NCBI RefSeq assembly: GCF_021533215.1
Contig: NZ_JAJNKA010000008.1
Coordinates: 1 to 64,000, forward strand
Reading direction: 5' to 3'
DNA length: 64,000 nucleotides
Source of the DNA: Portibacter lacus
GTDB lineage: Bacteria; Bacteroidota; Bacteroidia; Chitinophagales; Saprospiraceae
Shown here piece by piece: positions 26,338 to 34,964 of this stretch. The notes below the pieces were generated by a model. That model made no database searches and was not told the DNA's origin. It was given only the letters and a program-made list of their open reading frames with translations. The translations under genes and the position numbers were made by a program. How positions within the stretch are numbered: position 1 is the stretch's first letter; the number at the start of each line of letters is the position of its first letter.

Positions 26338-27183
26338 ATGAAAGCGATTATCACTTCAGCCTTATTTTTACTATTTATTTCCATTTGTGCAGCCCAGGAA
26401 TTGGTGCTCTATAAGCAAGTGGATACTGCCAAGTTGTATTTAGAATTGCGCTATCCTGATAATTTTGACCGGGAAAAAACTTATCCAGCCATGGTTTTCT
26501 TTTTTGGTGGTGGATGGAATGGTGGAAATCGAAATCAATTTTATGAGCAAGCGAACTACTTTGCGAAAAGAGGGATTGTTTGTTTTCTTGCAGATTATCG
26601 GACGAAGAAAAGCGATGGAGTTTCGCCATTCGAATGTGTGAAAGATGCAAAATCTGCCGTTCGCTTTATTCGTAAAAATGCGGAAAAGTTTTCGATCGAT
26701 CCTTCGAAACTGATTGCTTCTGGTGGTTCAGCCGGAGGACATTTAGCAGCCGCTACTGGAATGATTGAGCTATATAATGAGGAAACGGATGATCTTGCCG
26801 TTAGCTGTGTACCTAATGCTTTGGTGCTTTTTAATCCTGTAATTGATAATGGGCCTGCTGGTTATGGTTTCGAAAGAATAGGCGAGGCGTACAAGGATTT
26901 TTCGCCATTGCACAATGTACAGAAAGGAGATCCGCCGACTATATTTTTCTTTGGAACCGTAGATTACACGACCACATTGGAGAGTATGAAATATTTCGAA
27001 ATGGTAATGAATAAGGTAGGTAGCCAATGTAAGTTGAAACTTTACGAAGGTGAGAAGCATGGATTTTTCAATTACAAAAATCTTGCGCTTTTTAAAGATA
27101 CGGTCTGGGAAGCGGATCAATTTTTAAGTTCACTTGGTTTTATCAAAGCAGTACCATCCGGAGATCCATATTTTAAGGAATAA
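26338..27183 (+). CDS. Secreted alpha/beta hydrolase (HSL/acetyl-esterase type)
   Basis: 281 residues from ATG 26338, which gives a signal peptide (MKAIITSALFLLFISICAAQ). It has the oxyanion motif FFGGGW (family HGGGW) and the nucleophile elbow GGSAGGH (about residues 128-134). The Asp is in FFGTVDYTT and the His in GEKHGFFNY, completing the triad. It belongs to the BD-FAE/hormone-sensitive-lipase-like esterases, which often remove acetyl or feruloyl groups from polysaccharides. The first His of HGGG is replaced by Phe. The next gene starts 3 bp downstream. Confidence 0.85.
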   Translation: MKAIITSALFLLFISICAAQELVLYKQVDTAKLYLELRYPDNFDREKTYPAMVFFFGGGWNGGNRNQFYEQANYFAKRGIVCFLADYRTKKSDGVSPFECVKDAKSAVRFIRKNAEKFSIDPSKLIASGGSAGGHLAAATGMIELYNEETDDLAVSCVPNALVLFNPVIDNGPAGYGFERIGEAYKDFSPLHNVQKGDPPTIFFFGTVDYTTTLESMKYFEMVMNKVGSQCKLKLYEGEKHGFFNYKNLALFKDTVWEADQFLSSLGFIKAVPSGDPYFKE

Positions 27184-27186
27184 TCT

Positions 27187-27570
27187 ATGGATTTATCTAA
27201 TCTAAATTCTAGACAATTTTTTCTGGTGGATGGAATCGGAGCGATTATTTCTGCATCGTTTTTAGGACTTATTTTAAGTCAATTTGAATCCTTAATTGGC
27301 ATGCCGCGTAAGGTATTAATTGAACTCGCTATTCCAGCTTGCTTTTTCGCGGTCTATTCATTGATATGTTATTTTTCGAATCTTAAAAATTGGCAACCTT
27401 ACCTAAAAGCTATAGCTATTGCTAATATTTTATATTGTATCCTGACGCTAACATTGATGATCATTTATAGCAGAAGTCTTACTTATCTTGGATACTTATA
27501 TTTCATTGTAGAAATTATTATTGTTGTTGGTCTGGCCAGACTAGAATGGAAGAAAGCCAATGAAAAGTGA
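27187..27570 (+). CDS. Four-helix membrane protein
   Basis: 127 residues with four membrane segments (about 12-32, 44-63, 74-92 and 98-118) and a short lysine-rich C-terminus. It starts 3 bp after the esterase stop, so it is in the same transcript. Similar small proteins are common in Bacteroidota without known function. Confidence 0.7.
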   Translation: MDLSNLNSRQFFLVDGIGAIISASFLGLILSQFESLIGMPRKVLIELAIPACFFAVYSLICYFSNLKNWQPYLKAIAIANILYCILTLTLMIIYSRSLTYLGYLYFIVEIIIVVGLARLEWKKANEK

Positions 27571-27621
27571 AATTTGATAATTTGATTTTTTATACATTGA
27601 CCTAAATAAAATATACGCCAT

Positions 27622-27975
27622 ATGAATAATGAAAATTCAGTTCAAGAAACGCTCTCGTGGAAGGAATTCATGAAGGTAGAAATGCGTGTTGGAACCATCA
27701 TTTCAGCGGAAGGCTTTCCAGAGGTGAGAAATCCTGCTTATAAATTAATTGTTGATTTTGGTCCACTGGGAACGCGAAAAACTTCAGCGCAGATTACCAA
27801 ACTGTATTCCCCTGAAGAACTGGTAGGCCAGCAAGTGATTGCTGTTGTTAATTTTCCGCCGAAGCAGATTGCTAATATCATGAGTGAATGTTTAGTGATG
27901 GGCGCGGTTGATGGTAAAGAAGTAACGCTTATAAAACCCGGAAAGAAAGTGGAGAATGGAATGAGGGTAGGGTAA
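27622..27975 (+). CDS. csaA: tRNA-binding-domain protein CsaA
   Basis: 117 residues, the full length of CsaA. It shows the OB-fold tRNA-binding pattern: MKVEMRVGTIISAEGFPEVRNPAYKLIVDFG, then QQVIAVVNFPPKQIANIMSECLVMGA. Bacillus CsaA is described as a secretion-related chaperone; the domain also binds tRNA. It is a single gene following the membrane protein, with 51 bp between. Confidence 0.9.
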   Translation: MNNENSVQETLSWKEFMKVEMRVGTIISAEGFPEVRNPAYKLIVDFGPLGTRKTSAQITKLYSPEELVGQQVIAVVNFPPKQIANIMSECLVMGAVDGKEVTLIKPGKKVENGMRVG

Positions 27976-28154
27976 TGGTCAATTTTTGATCCATTATCTC
28001 TGAATGTGCAATGTTCAATTTGTTGATTTTCGAGTGTATGGAGAACTACAAATTTCCAAGCTTACACAATAAATTATTCTAGAATGTCCTTTTTAAATGC
28101 ATAGTTTTACCTTTGAATAGGTAAAGCATCTCTTTCAATCATAGAAATAAATTT

Positions 28155-28718
28155 TTGGGCAAAGCAAACGAATTGATAAAACTTATAGGAGAAGGTGATC
28201 GAGATGCCTTCCAGAAGCTGTATCAATTGTTCAGTGAAAAAGTCTATAACACTGCGATCAGTTACACACATAACAGTAGCGATGCAGAAGAAGTAGCTCA
28301 AGATGTCTTCACCAGTGTATTTCGAAATGCTTCAAAATTTCAAGGTAATTCTGAAGTTAGTACATGGATTTATAGAATAACGGTTAATACGTCACTCAAT
28401 AAAATTAAGAAGGGTAAACGATTTTCTTTCCTTAAGTTTGGAGAGCAGGAATATGATGTTCCTGATTTTGAGCATCCTGGTGCTTTAATGGAACAAAAGG
28501 AGCACTCGGCAAGCTTGTTTAAGGCGATCGATAAGTTACCGGAGTCTCAGAAAACAGCGTTTATATTGAGTTATATAGAAGAGTTACCACGGCAAGAAGT
28601 GGCGGATGTGATGGAGGTTACATTAAAGTCTGTGGAATCACTTTTGCAGAGAGGAAAGTCCAATTTGAGAAAAAATTTAGAAAATATTTATCCTAACCGC
28701 AGGAAATCAAAGAAATGA
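28155..28718 (+). CDS. ECF-type RNA polymerase sigma factor
   Basis: 187 residues from TTG 28155 (no ATG fits). Region 2 is about 15-80 (AFQKLYQLFSEKVYNTAISYT, DAEEVAQDVFTSVFRN, then STWIYRITVNTSLN). Region 4 is about 120-175 (IDKLPESQKTAFILSYIEELPRQEVADVM, SVESLLQRGKSNLRKNL). This is a standard sigma-70 ECF factor. Genes on the same strand follow with short gaps or overlaps: a putative anti-sigma factor, a Spy-like protein, YHYH, a MORN lipoprotein and SCO1. It probably controls that operon. Confidence 0.92.
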   Translation: MGKANELIKLIGEGDRDAFQKLYQLFSEKVYNTAISYTHNSSDAEEVAQDVFTSVFRNASKFQGNSEVSTWIYRITVNTSLNKIKKGKRFSFLKFGEQEYDVPDFEHPGALMEQKEHSASLFKAIDKLPESQKTAFILSYIEELPRQEVADVMEVTLKSVESLLQRGKSNLRKNLENIYPNRRKSKK

Positions 28719-28749
28719 ATGTCTAATATGTAATAAAGCATCCTAAAAA

Positions 28750-29049
28750 ATGAAAAATGACAAAGAAAAATGGGTAAATGATGTTCTGAATAGTATGGAA
28801 GGAAGCAGGCGAGCTAAGCCTAGTCCTGAACTTTTCGACCAAATATTACAGGAGATTGATCGCCCAGAGACACAAGTATTAACGATGCCGCATTGGAGCA
28901 GAATTGCTGCCGTTGCCGCGTTATTGATTATGGGCAATGTATTTGCTGTCCAGCAAATATCTCAAAGTAGATATTCCGATTTGAGCGAAGTGAGTTCTAG
29001 TGATTCGGATAATTACATGCTTGTTTCTGATTATAAAATTTACGAGTAA
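28750..29049 (+). CDS. Putative anti-sigma factor (single-pass)
   Basis: 99 residues. A cytosolic N-terminal part of about 55 residues (KEKWVNDVLNSMEGSRRAKPSPELFDQILQEI) resembles the sigma-binding half of short Bacteroidota anti-sigma factors. One membrane helix follows (about 57-75, IAAVAALLIMGNVFAVQQI), then a short acidic periplasmic tail. Position directly after an ECF gene (31 bp) is the main argument for the role. Its stop overlaps the next start (29049). Confidence 0.6.
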   Translation: MKNDKEKWVNDVLNSMEGSRRAKPSPELFDQILQEIDRPETQVLTMPHWSRIAAVAALLIMGNVFAVQQISQSRYSDLSEVSSSDSDNYMLVSDYKIYE

Positions 29050-29528
29050 TGAAAGCATTGAATTTTTACAAGATAAGCACCATAGCATTATTGCTTGTTA
29101 ATGTGGCAATGATTACTTTTTTCCTTATAACTCGACATGGGCCACCACCTAATCGAGGAAATAAAGGAATGGTTAAATCTGCAAGAGACATCATGAACCT
29201 AAGCGGTGATCAAGATGAACAGTTTATTATGTTTGCAGATAAGCATAAAGAGCAAATGCAATCCCTTAATAAGAATCAAAGAAAGCAGTTAAGAGCTTAC
29301 TTTGAATTGGTAAGTCATTCGTCTGAACAGACTAATAAAGAGGAAGTGATGGAGATGATATTAAGTCTTGAAAAGCAGAAAATCGAGTCAACTTACAATC
29401 ATTTTGAAGAAATAAAAGGTACTTTAAAGGAGGAGCAATATGCTGATTTCGAAGAGTTTAAGAGAAAAGCGCTAGTGTTTATTCTACTCAATGAAAATAA
29501 AAAAGGTCCACCACCGAAGGAAAAGTAA
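29049..29528 (+). CDS. Spy/CpxP-like membrane-anchored periplasmic protein
   Basis: 159 residues. An N-terminal anchor (about 10-27) is followed by GPPPNRGNKG and an all-helical domain with M/Q/E/K-rich helices (DIMNLSGDQDEQFIMFADKHKEQM; TYNHFEEIKGTLKEEQYADFEEFKRK). The layout is that of heavy-metal-resistance (CzcI/Spy/ZraP-type) sensors and chaperones. The start codon overlaps the end of the preceding gene. It may bind metal or sense misfolded proteins and report to the sigma/anti-sigma pair. Confidence 0.6.
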   Translation: MKALNFYKISTIALLLVNVAMITFFLITRHGPPPNRGNKGMVKSARDIMNLSGDQDEQFIMFADKHKEQMQSLNKNQRKQLRAYFELVSHSSEQTNKEEVMEMILSLEKQKIESTYNHFEEIKGTLKEEQYADFEEFKRKALVFILLNENKKGPPPKEK

Positions 29529-29569
29529 AAAGCCTTTGTCTAAAAGGGAAATAACTAAAAAATATAACA

Positions 29570-30391
29570 ATGAAGTATTTTGTTTTTTTCCTTTTGATAG
29601 TTCTTGGATTGACATCCGTATTTGTTTCATGTCAGAAAGATGATAACACTGAAGATATGGAAGAAACCGAGGCAACGTTACATCCAGCTTTTGAAGAATT
29701 TGATAATGACAATTTCTCAATTTATTTGGATGGAGATGAAGTAGTCTTAGAATCTAATGGATTACCTAATCACACATCACCTTATTGGTCGAATACCACG
29801 GAAAGAAATGTAATCGATCCGATGGGGAATTCCTTGACAACTGAAGCTGCTTCTGAAAATCATGCCTTATTTGTTGAACCTACAGTAACTTCTTATGCGC
29901 AAATGGCGCCAGGGAATATTGATGATTTTAATGGTAGTTATACTTTAAGAATTCCAGCAAATCCTGTATTGGCTTCTTCTTCCAGTTCTACTGGTTTAGG
30001 AGCAATAGGAATTGCGGTTAGTGGTTCTATGATTTATAATGATGAAGAAGGACCTAATGTTCCTTTAGATGATGCAGTGGGATCTTTAGATTATACTGCA
30101 GCACATACAGGGCCACAAAGTTACCACTACCACTTAGAAACTAAAGCTTGGTCTAATGATGACGAAGCATTAATAGGAGTCATTTCTGATGGTTTCTTTC
30201 TGTATGGAAGAAAATGTAATTCTACAGGCACTTATCCAACAGATCTAGATGAATCAGGTGGGCATACAAGTACGACACAACATGCTACAGATGCTGAATA
30301 TCACTACCATATTCAGAATGAATTGTACTTGAATGCATACTATATTTTATTCCCTGGAGATTATCAAGGAACACCGAATGCAATTCAATAA
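29570..30391 (+). CDS. YHYH-domain lipoprotein
   Basis: 273 residues. Lipoprotein signal (MKYFVFFLLIVLGLTSVFVSC), then a YHYH domain: GPQSYHYHLETKAW (about residues 183-196) and DAEYHYHIQNELYL (about 242-255), with GVISDGFFLYGRKC between. The paired YHYH histidines form a likely metal site. The family is uncharacterised but frequent near copper or redox genes. The 3' end overlaps the next gene's start by 14 bp. Confidence 0.85.
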   Translation: MKYFVFFLLIVLGLTSVFVSCQKDDNTEDMEETEATLHPAFEEFDNDNFSIYLDGDEVVLESNGLPNHTSPYWSNTTERNVIDPMGNSLTTEAASENHALFVEPTVTSYAQMAPGNIDDFNGSYTLRIPANPVLASSSSSTGLGAIGIAVSGSMIYNDEEGPNVPLDDAVGSLDYTAAHTGPQSYHYHLETKAWSNDDEALIGVISDGFFLYGRKCNSTGTYPTDLDESGGHTSTTQHATDAEYHYHIQNELYLNAYYILFPGDYQGTPNAIQ

Positions 30392-30986
30392 CATCATATC
30401 CATTTTATTACTCTTACTTTCTTTCACCGCTTGCCAAAAAGCAAGTAGTGAAGAAAGCGGGAGTGATCGAGAAGTAGCACTTTCTATGGTAAGTGTTCAT
30501 GAAGACTCACTTATTTTAAATGCTGATAAAGGGTTGGTTTTTTATCGTGATGGGCTATTTAGTGGAAGAGCCGTAAGGTATTATGAGAATGGATACTTAT
30601 CAGTTGCTAAGGATTATGTCGAAGGTAAGAAGCATGGATACTATAGAAAATGGTTCGAGAATGGGATGTTGAGTTTCGAAAGTAAATATGTAGATGGTTA
30701 TCAAGAAGGACGGACAGCAACATGGTGGAGTAATGGAAATCTAAGATCAGATTCAAACTATAAGGATGGAGTACCCGACGGAATTCAGTACCAGTATTAT
30801 ATTTCGGGTAATAAGTTTAAGAAAATGAATTTGTCAATGGGGAAAGAGGATGGATTACAACAATCCTGGAGAGAGAATGGCAAACTATATAATAATTATG
30901 AAGCAAAGAATGGCCGCATTTTTGGTTTGAAGCGTGCCAGTCTTTGTTTTCAACTGGATAATGAAATTGTTCAATATGAAGATTAA
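30378..30986 (+). CDS. MORN-type repeat lipoprotein
   Basis: 202 residues from ATG 30378, which gives a lipoprotein signal (MQFNNIISILLLLLSFTAC). About four 'yyeNG.l....y..G..hG....w' repeats follow (RYYENGYLSVAKDYVEGKKHGYYRKWFENG... WWSNGNLRSDSNYKDGVPDG). MORN-like repeats of this kind are thought to bind other proteins or lipids. It overlaps both neighbours (YHYH upstream by 14 bp, SCO1 downstream by 11 bp), so it is tightly coupled to the operon. Confidence 0.8.
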   Translation: MQFNNIISILLLLLSFTACQKASSEESGSDREVALSMVSVHEDSLILNADKGLVFYRDGLFSGRAVRYYENGYLSVAKDYVEGKKHGYYRKWFENGMLSFESKYVDGYQEGRTATWWSNGNLRSDSNYKDGVPDGIQYQYYISGNKFKKMNLSMGKEDGLQQSWRENGKLYNNYEAKNGRIFGLKRASLCFQLDNEIVQYED

Positions 30987-31629
30987 ATTCGTTTTTCTGA
31001 TGCTTACAATTTTTATTGTTGGCTGTAGTGAAACCCAGGAGAAAGAGAGTAGGGTGGAGACGCTTCCCTATTATAGTGAAGCTACTTTTACGCCTCATTG
31101 GCTGACTGCGGATGATGCTGAATTAGCAGATTTTCACCAGGTATCTCCTTTCAAGTTTGTAAATCAAGAAGGAGATACGATTACAGAGCAAACGTATGAA
31201 GGGAAAATTTATATTACTGACTTTTTCTTCACTACCTGTCCTGGAATTTGTCCTAAGATGACGGATAATATGGCCATTCTTCAAGAAGTATTCATGGAGG
31301 ATGATGATGTGTTTTTGCTTTCTCATTCTGTAACTCCTGGATATGATTCGGTACCTGTACTGAAGGAATATGCAGAGAATAAAGGTGTGGATTCGAAGAA
31401 GTGGTCTTTGGTTACTGGAGCTAGGGAAGAAATTTATAAACTGGGTAGGCAGGATTATTTTGTAGAGGAGGACTTAGGGCTTCAGAAAGAACCTGAGGAA
31501 TTTTTACATACTGAAAATTTTGTGTTGGTGGATGAACATCGGCATATTAGAGGTATCTATAATGGATTAAATAAAGCGTCTGTAAATCAGCTTATAGCTG
31601 ATGTGAAGACACTGAAGAATAATAGGTAA
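30976..31629 (+). CDS. SCO1/SenC family copper-binding lipoprotein
   Basis: 217 residues from ATG 30976 (an alternative ATG at 30961 also fits), giving the lipoprotein signal MKIKFVFLMLTIFIVGC. The thioredoxin-fold domain has the copper motif TTCPGICPKM (CxxxC about residues 88-92) and a distal His in LHTENFVLVDEHR near 177. SCO proteins deliver copper to cytochrome oxidase or act as thiol reductases. It is the last gene of the ECF operon, suggesting that the operon answers copper or redox stress in the envelope. Confidence 0.9.
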   Translation: MKIKFVFLMLTIFIVGCSETQEKESRVETLPYYSEATFTPHWLTADDAELADFHQVSPFKFVNQEGDTITEQTYEGKIYITDFFFTTCPGICPKMTDNMAILQEVFMEDDDVFLLSHSVTPGYDSVPVLKEYAENKGVDSKKWSLVTGAREEIYKLGRQDYFVEEDLGLQKEPEEFLHTENFVLVDEHRHIRGIYNGLNKASVNQLIADVKTLKNNR

Positions 31630-31634
31630 TTTTT

Positions 31635-33460
31635 CCAGCAAATCGTTAAGCCCAAAAATTCCTGATAACATTAAGATCGGTAAGCCGCGGGAGGCGGTGA
31701 GCGATAGCAAGGATTGGTAAGCTGAATGTGGGGTCATATGAGAAATAGTAAACCTCACAAAGCCGGTACGCTGTACCTAGAAACATCAAATCGTTAAGTC
31801 TTGACATTCCCGATAACATTTAGATCGGTAAGCCGCGGGAGGCGGTGAGCGATAGCAAGGATTGGTAAGCTGAATGTGGGGTCATATGAGAAATAAAAAT
31901 CCTCACAAAGCCGGTACGCTGTACCTCTCTTATACTTTCTACGATTAGGTTACAAACAAAGTCGGTACGCCGTAGCTATAAACAGCAAATCGTTAAGCCC
32001 AGAAATTCCCGATAACATATAGATCGGTAAGCCGCAGGAGGCGGTGAGCGATAGCAAGGATTGGTGAGCTGAATGTGGTTAAAATTGAGTATCAGGAATC
32101 CACTACGGCTCATGTCATCCGCAGCCGAAAGGTATGCTTTCGTTTCGCTCCTTATTTTTGCTCTGCTATAATTCCTACGGATCATTCGTTCATTAACTGA
32201 ATGTGGGTTTATATGAGAAAAAAAAATCCTCACAAAGCCGGTACGCTGTACCTCTCTTATACTTTCTACGCTTAGGTTACAAACAAAGTCGGTACGCCGT
32301 ACCTATAAACAGCAAATCGTTAAGTCTTGAAATTCCCGATAACATTTAGATCGGTAAGCCGCAGGAGGCGGTGAGCGCTAGCAAGGATTGGTGAGCTGAA
32401 TGTGAGTTCATATGAGAAATAGTAAACCTCGCAAAGCCGGTACGCTGTACCTATATTTACTTTCTACGATTAGGTTACAAACAAAGCCGGTACGCTGTAC
32501 CTATAAACAGCAAATCGTTAAGCCCAGAAATTCCCTATAACATTTAGATCGATAAGCCGCGGGAGGCGATGTGTGTTAGCAAGGATTGCTGAGCTGAATG
32601 TGGTTAAAATTGAGTATCAGGAATCCACTACGGCTCATGTCATCCGCAGCCGAAAGGTATGCTTTCGTTTCGCTCCTTATATTTGCTCTGCTATAATTCC
32701 TACGGAACATTCGTTCATTAACTGAATGTGAGTTCATATGAGAAATAAAAATCCTCACAAAGCCGGTACGCTGTACCTCTCTTATACTTTCTACGCTTAG
32801 GTTACAAACAATGTCGGTACGCCGTACCTATAAACAGCAAATCGTTAAGCCCAGAAATTCCCGATAACATTTAGATCGGTAAGCCGCGGGAGGCGGTGAG
32901 CGATAGCAAGGATTGGTAAGCTGAATGTGGGGTCATATGAGAAATAGTAAACCTCGCAAAGCCGGTACGCTGTACCTCTCTTATACTTTCTACGCTTAGG
33001 TTACAAACAATGTCGGTACGCCGTACCTATAAACAGCAAATCGTTAAGCCCAGAAATTCCCGATAACATTTAGATCGGTAAGCCGCGGGAGGCGGTGAGC
33101 GATAGCAAGGATTGGTAAGCTGAATGTGAGTTCATATGAGAAATAAAAATCCTCACAAAGCCGGTACGCTGTACCTCTCTTATACTTTCTACGCTTAGGT
33201 TACAAACAAAGTCGGTACGCTGTACCTAGAAACAACAAATCGTTAAGCCCAGAAATTCCCTATAACATTTAGATCGGTAAGCCACGGGATGAGATGTGCG
33301 TTAGCAAGGATTGGTGAGCTGAATGTGGTTAAAATTGAGTCTTAGGAATCCACTACGGCTCATGTCATCCGCGGCCGAAAGGTATGCTTTTGTTTCACTC
33401 CTTATATTTGCTCTGCTATAATTCCAACGGAACATTCGTTCATTAACTGAATGTGGGTCG
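31635..33460. repeat. Tandem array 1: eight copies of a 62-bp structured core with hairpin-bearing spacers
   Basis: Cores at 31668-31729, 31816-31877, 32015-32076, 32342-32403, 32540-32601, 32867-32928, 33066-33127 and 33265-33326, all exactly 62 bp. Start-to-start distances are 148, 199, 327, 198, 327, 199 and 199. Each core begins ACATTTAG (or a close variant) and ends CTGAATGT, which pair. Inside are a GTAAGCCGCGGGAGGCGG stem-loop and GAGCGATAGCAAGGA. The spacers carry perfect GGTAC/GTACC hairpins with a GCT or GCC loop. The array fills the gap between the convergent SCO1 and CBS genes. It encodes no credible protein. Confidence 0.9.
32079..32206. repeat. 128-bp optional segment in array 1 (also 32604-32731 and 33329-33456)
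   Basis: After cores 3, 5 and 8 only, a 128-bp segment is added. It ends in a second CTGAATGTGG (32197-32206) that repeats the ten bases at the core end (32069-32078). The segment contains a CGAAAG/CTTTCG hairpin and an ACATTC/GAATGT pair. The short units equal the long units minus exactly this segment. Either the segment inserted with a 10-bp duplication or it was lost by recombination between the direct repeats. Confidence 0.75.
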
Positions 33461-33571
33461 TATTAGAATTAGTTATCCTCACAACACCACTAAACTAAAT
33501 CACGATCCAAACATGATTTCCCTGATCTACCGCGCAAGTCCATAAAACATACAAGAACTCTCCATTATTCG

Positions 33572-34930
33572 TTAAAGCGCCTGAATCAAATCATACTGCG
33601 TTACTATATGAAAATCTCCCGTATTCGACTTACTTACAACGGCAGGCACATCCTTGGAAATATACTTATTCAATTCTCGTGCAGAAAGTTGACTATCTAC
33701 AATCGGAAACGGTTTCCCCATAATTTCTTTCACAGACTTATCTGCATTATTTACAGGATTCTCCAGTATGAAACTCAACACCTGACTTTCATTAATAGAA
33801 CCAACGATCTCATTGTTTTCCATCACAGGCATCTGAGAAATGTCGCTTTCCTTCATCATCTGCATCGCTTTCTTCACCGTGTCACTTACTTCAATAGAAA
33901 TAAACGGTTCTGCATCTTTTCTACGGATTAAATCAGCAATCGTGAAATCAGATTCTAAAAATCCTCTATCTCTCATCCAGTCATCATTGTAGATTTTTCC
34001 TACATACCGACTCCCGTGATCATGCAATATCACAACCACAACATCATCTTTGGTCAGTTTATCTTTCAATTGCAATACACCGCCAATTGCAGAACCCGCG
34101 GAATATCCCATAAACAGACCTTCTTCTTTTGCCAATCTTCTAGCAAGTACCGCTGCATCCTTATCCGATACCTTTTCGAAATAATCAATTACTCCGAAAT
34201 CCACATTCTTAGGAAGAATGTCTTCACCTATTCCTTCTGTGATGTATGGATAAATCTCCTTTTCATCAAATTCACCCGTTTCATGATACTTCTTGAAAAC
34301 GGAACCATAAGTGTCCACTCCCCAGATTTTAATGTTAGGATTTTTTTCTTTGAGATATTTCCCAGTTCCACTGATCGTTCCTCCTGTTCCAACACCGACC
34401 ACTAAGTGTGTAATCTTTCCCTCAGTCTGTTCCCATATTTCTGGTCCAGTCGATTCGTAATGAGCAACTGTGTTCGAATGATTATCATATTGGTTAGCCC
34501 AGAAAGAATTCGGAATTTCCTTGCTTAATTTCTCAGCTACCGAGTAGTAGGAGCGTGGATCATCTGGCGTAACATTCGTAGGACATACAATTACTTCAGC
34601 GCCCATGGCCCTTAGAATATCAAATTTTTCTTTGGATTGTTTATCACTTGATGTGAAAATACACTTGTAACCTTTCACGACTGCGGCTAGCGCAATTCCC
34701 ATTCCAGTGTTACCTGAAGTACATTCGATAATAGTGCCACCTGGTTTAAGCAAACCAGATTTTTCAGCGTCTTCCACCATTTTTAATGCCATCCGATCTT
34801 TAATCGAATTTCCGGGATTAAATGACTCGACCTTAGCGAGAACTAAGGCCGGTACATCTGATGTTATTTTATTTAATTTGACCATCGGCGTGTTTCCGAT
34901 AGTTTCCAGTATATTATTATAATAGTCCAA
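33572..34930 (-). CDS. Cystathionine beta-synthase
   Basis: 452 residues. Fold-type II PLP domain about 1-320: GNTPMVKLNK, the PLP lysine in NSIKDRMALK (about residue 43), CTSGNTGMGIALA and VGVGTGGTISGTG. Two C-terminal CBS motifs are at about 335-395 and 400-452. This layout separates it from plain cysteine synthase. It condenses serine (or activated serine) with homocysteine or sulfide in the cytosol; the CBS pair may bind adenosyl ligands. The 3' end faces repeat array 1. Confidence 0.9.
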   Translation of the reverse strand: MDYYNNILETIGNTPMVKLNKITSDVPALVLAKVESFNPGNSIKDRMALKMVEDAEKSGLLKPGGTIIECTSGNTGMGIALAAVVKGYKCIFTSSDKQSKEKFDILRAMGAEVIVCPTNVTPDDPRSYYSVAEKLSKEIPNSFWANQYDNHSNTVAHYESTGPEIWEQTEGKITHLVVGVGTGGTISGTGKYLKEKNPNIKIWGVDTYGSVFKKYHETGEFDEKEIYPYITEGIGEDILPKNVDFGVIDYFEKVSDKDAAVLARRLAKEEGLFMGYSAGSAIGGVLQLKDKLTKDDVVVVILHDHGSRYVGKIYNDDWMRDRGFLESDFTIADLIRRKDAEPFISIEVSDTVKKAMQMMKESDISQMPVMENNEIVGSINESQVLSFILENPVNNADKSVKEIMGKPFPIVDSQLSARELNKYISKDVPAVVSKSNTGDFHIVTQYDLIQAL

Positions 34931-34964
34931 TGCTTCTTAATTTTCAGCAAAGGTAATTAGATTT

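Noticed and set aside
31976-32233. Minus-strand ORFs in array 1 (31976-32233 and 32576-32758) with nearly identical translations
   Set aside because: The identity comes from the DNA repeats; the frames cross hairpins, start at different repeat positions and have no family likeness.
31635-33460. CRISPR array
   Set aside because: Repeat units are 62 bp and the 86-265-bp intervals are themselves repeated, not unique; no cas genes are in the window.
33608-34405. Plus-strand ORFs inside the cystathionine beta-synthase gene
   Set aside because: Antisense shadows of a well-supported gene; composition rich in His, Phe, Ile and Arg without motif.
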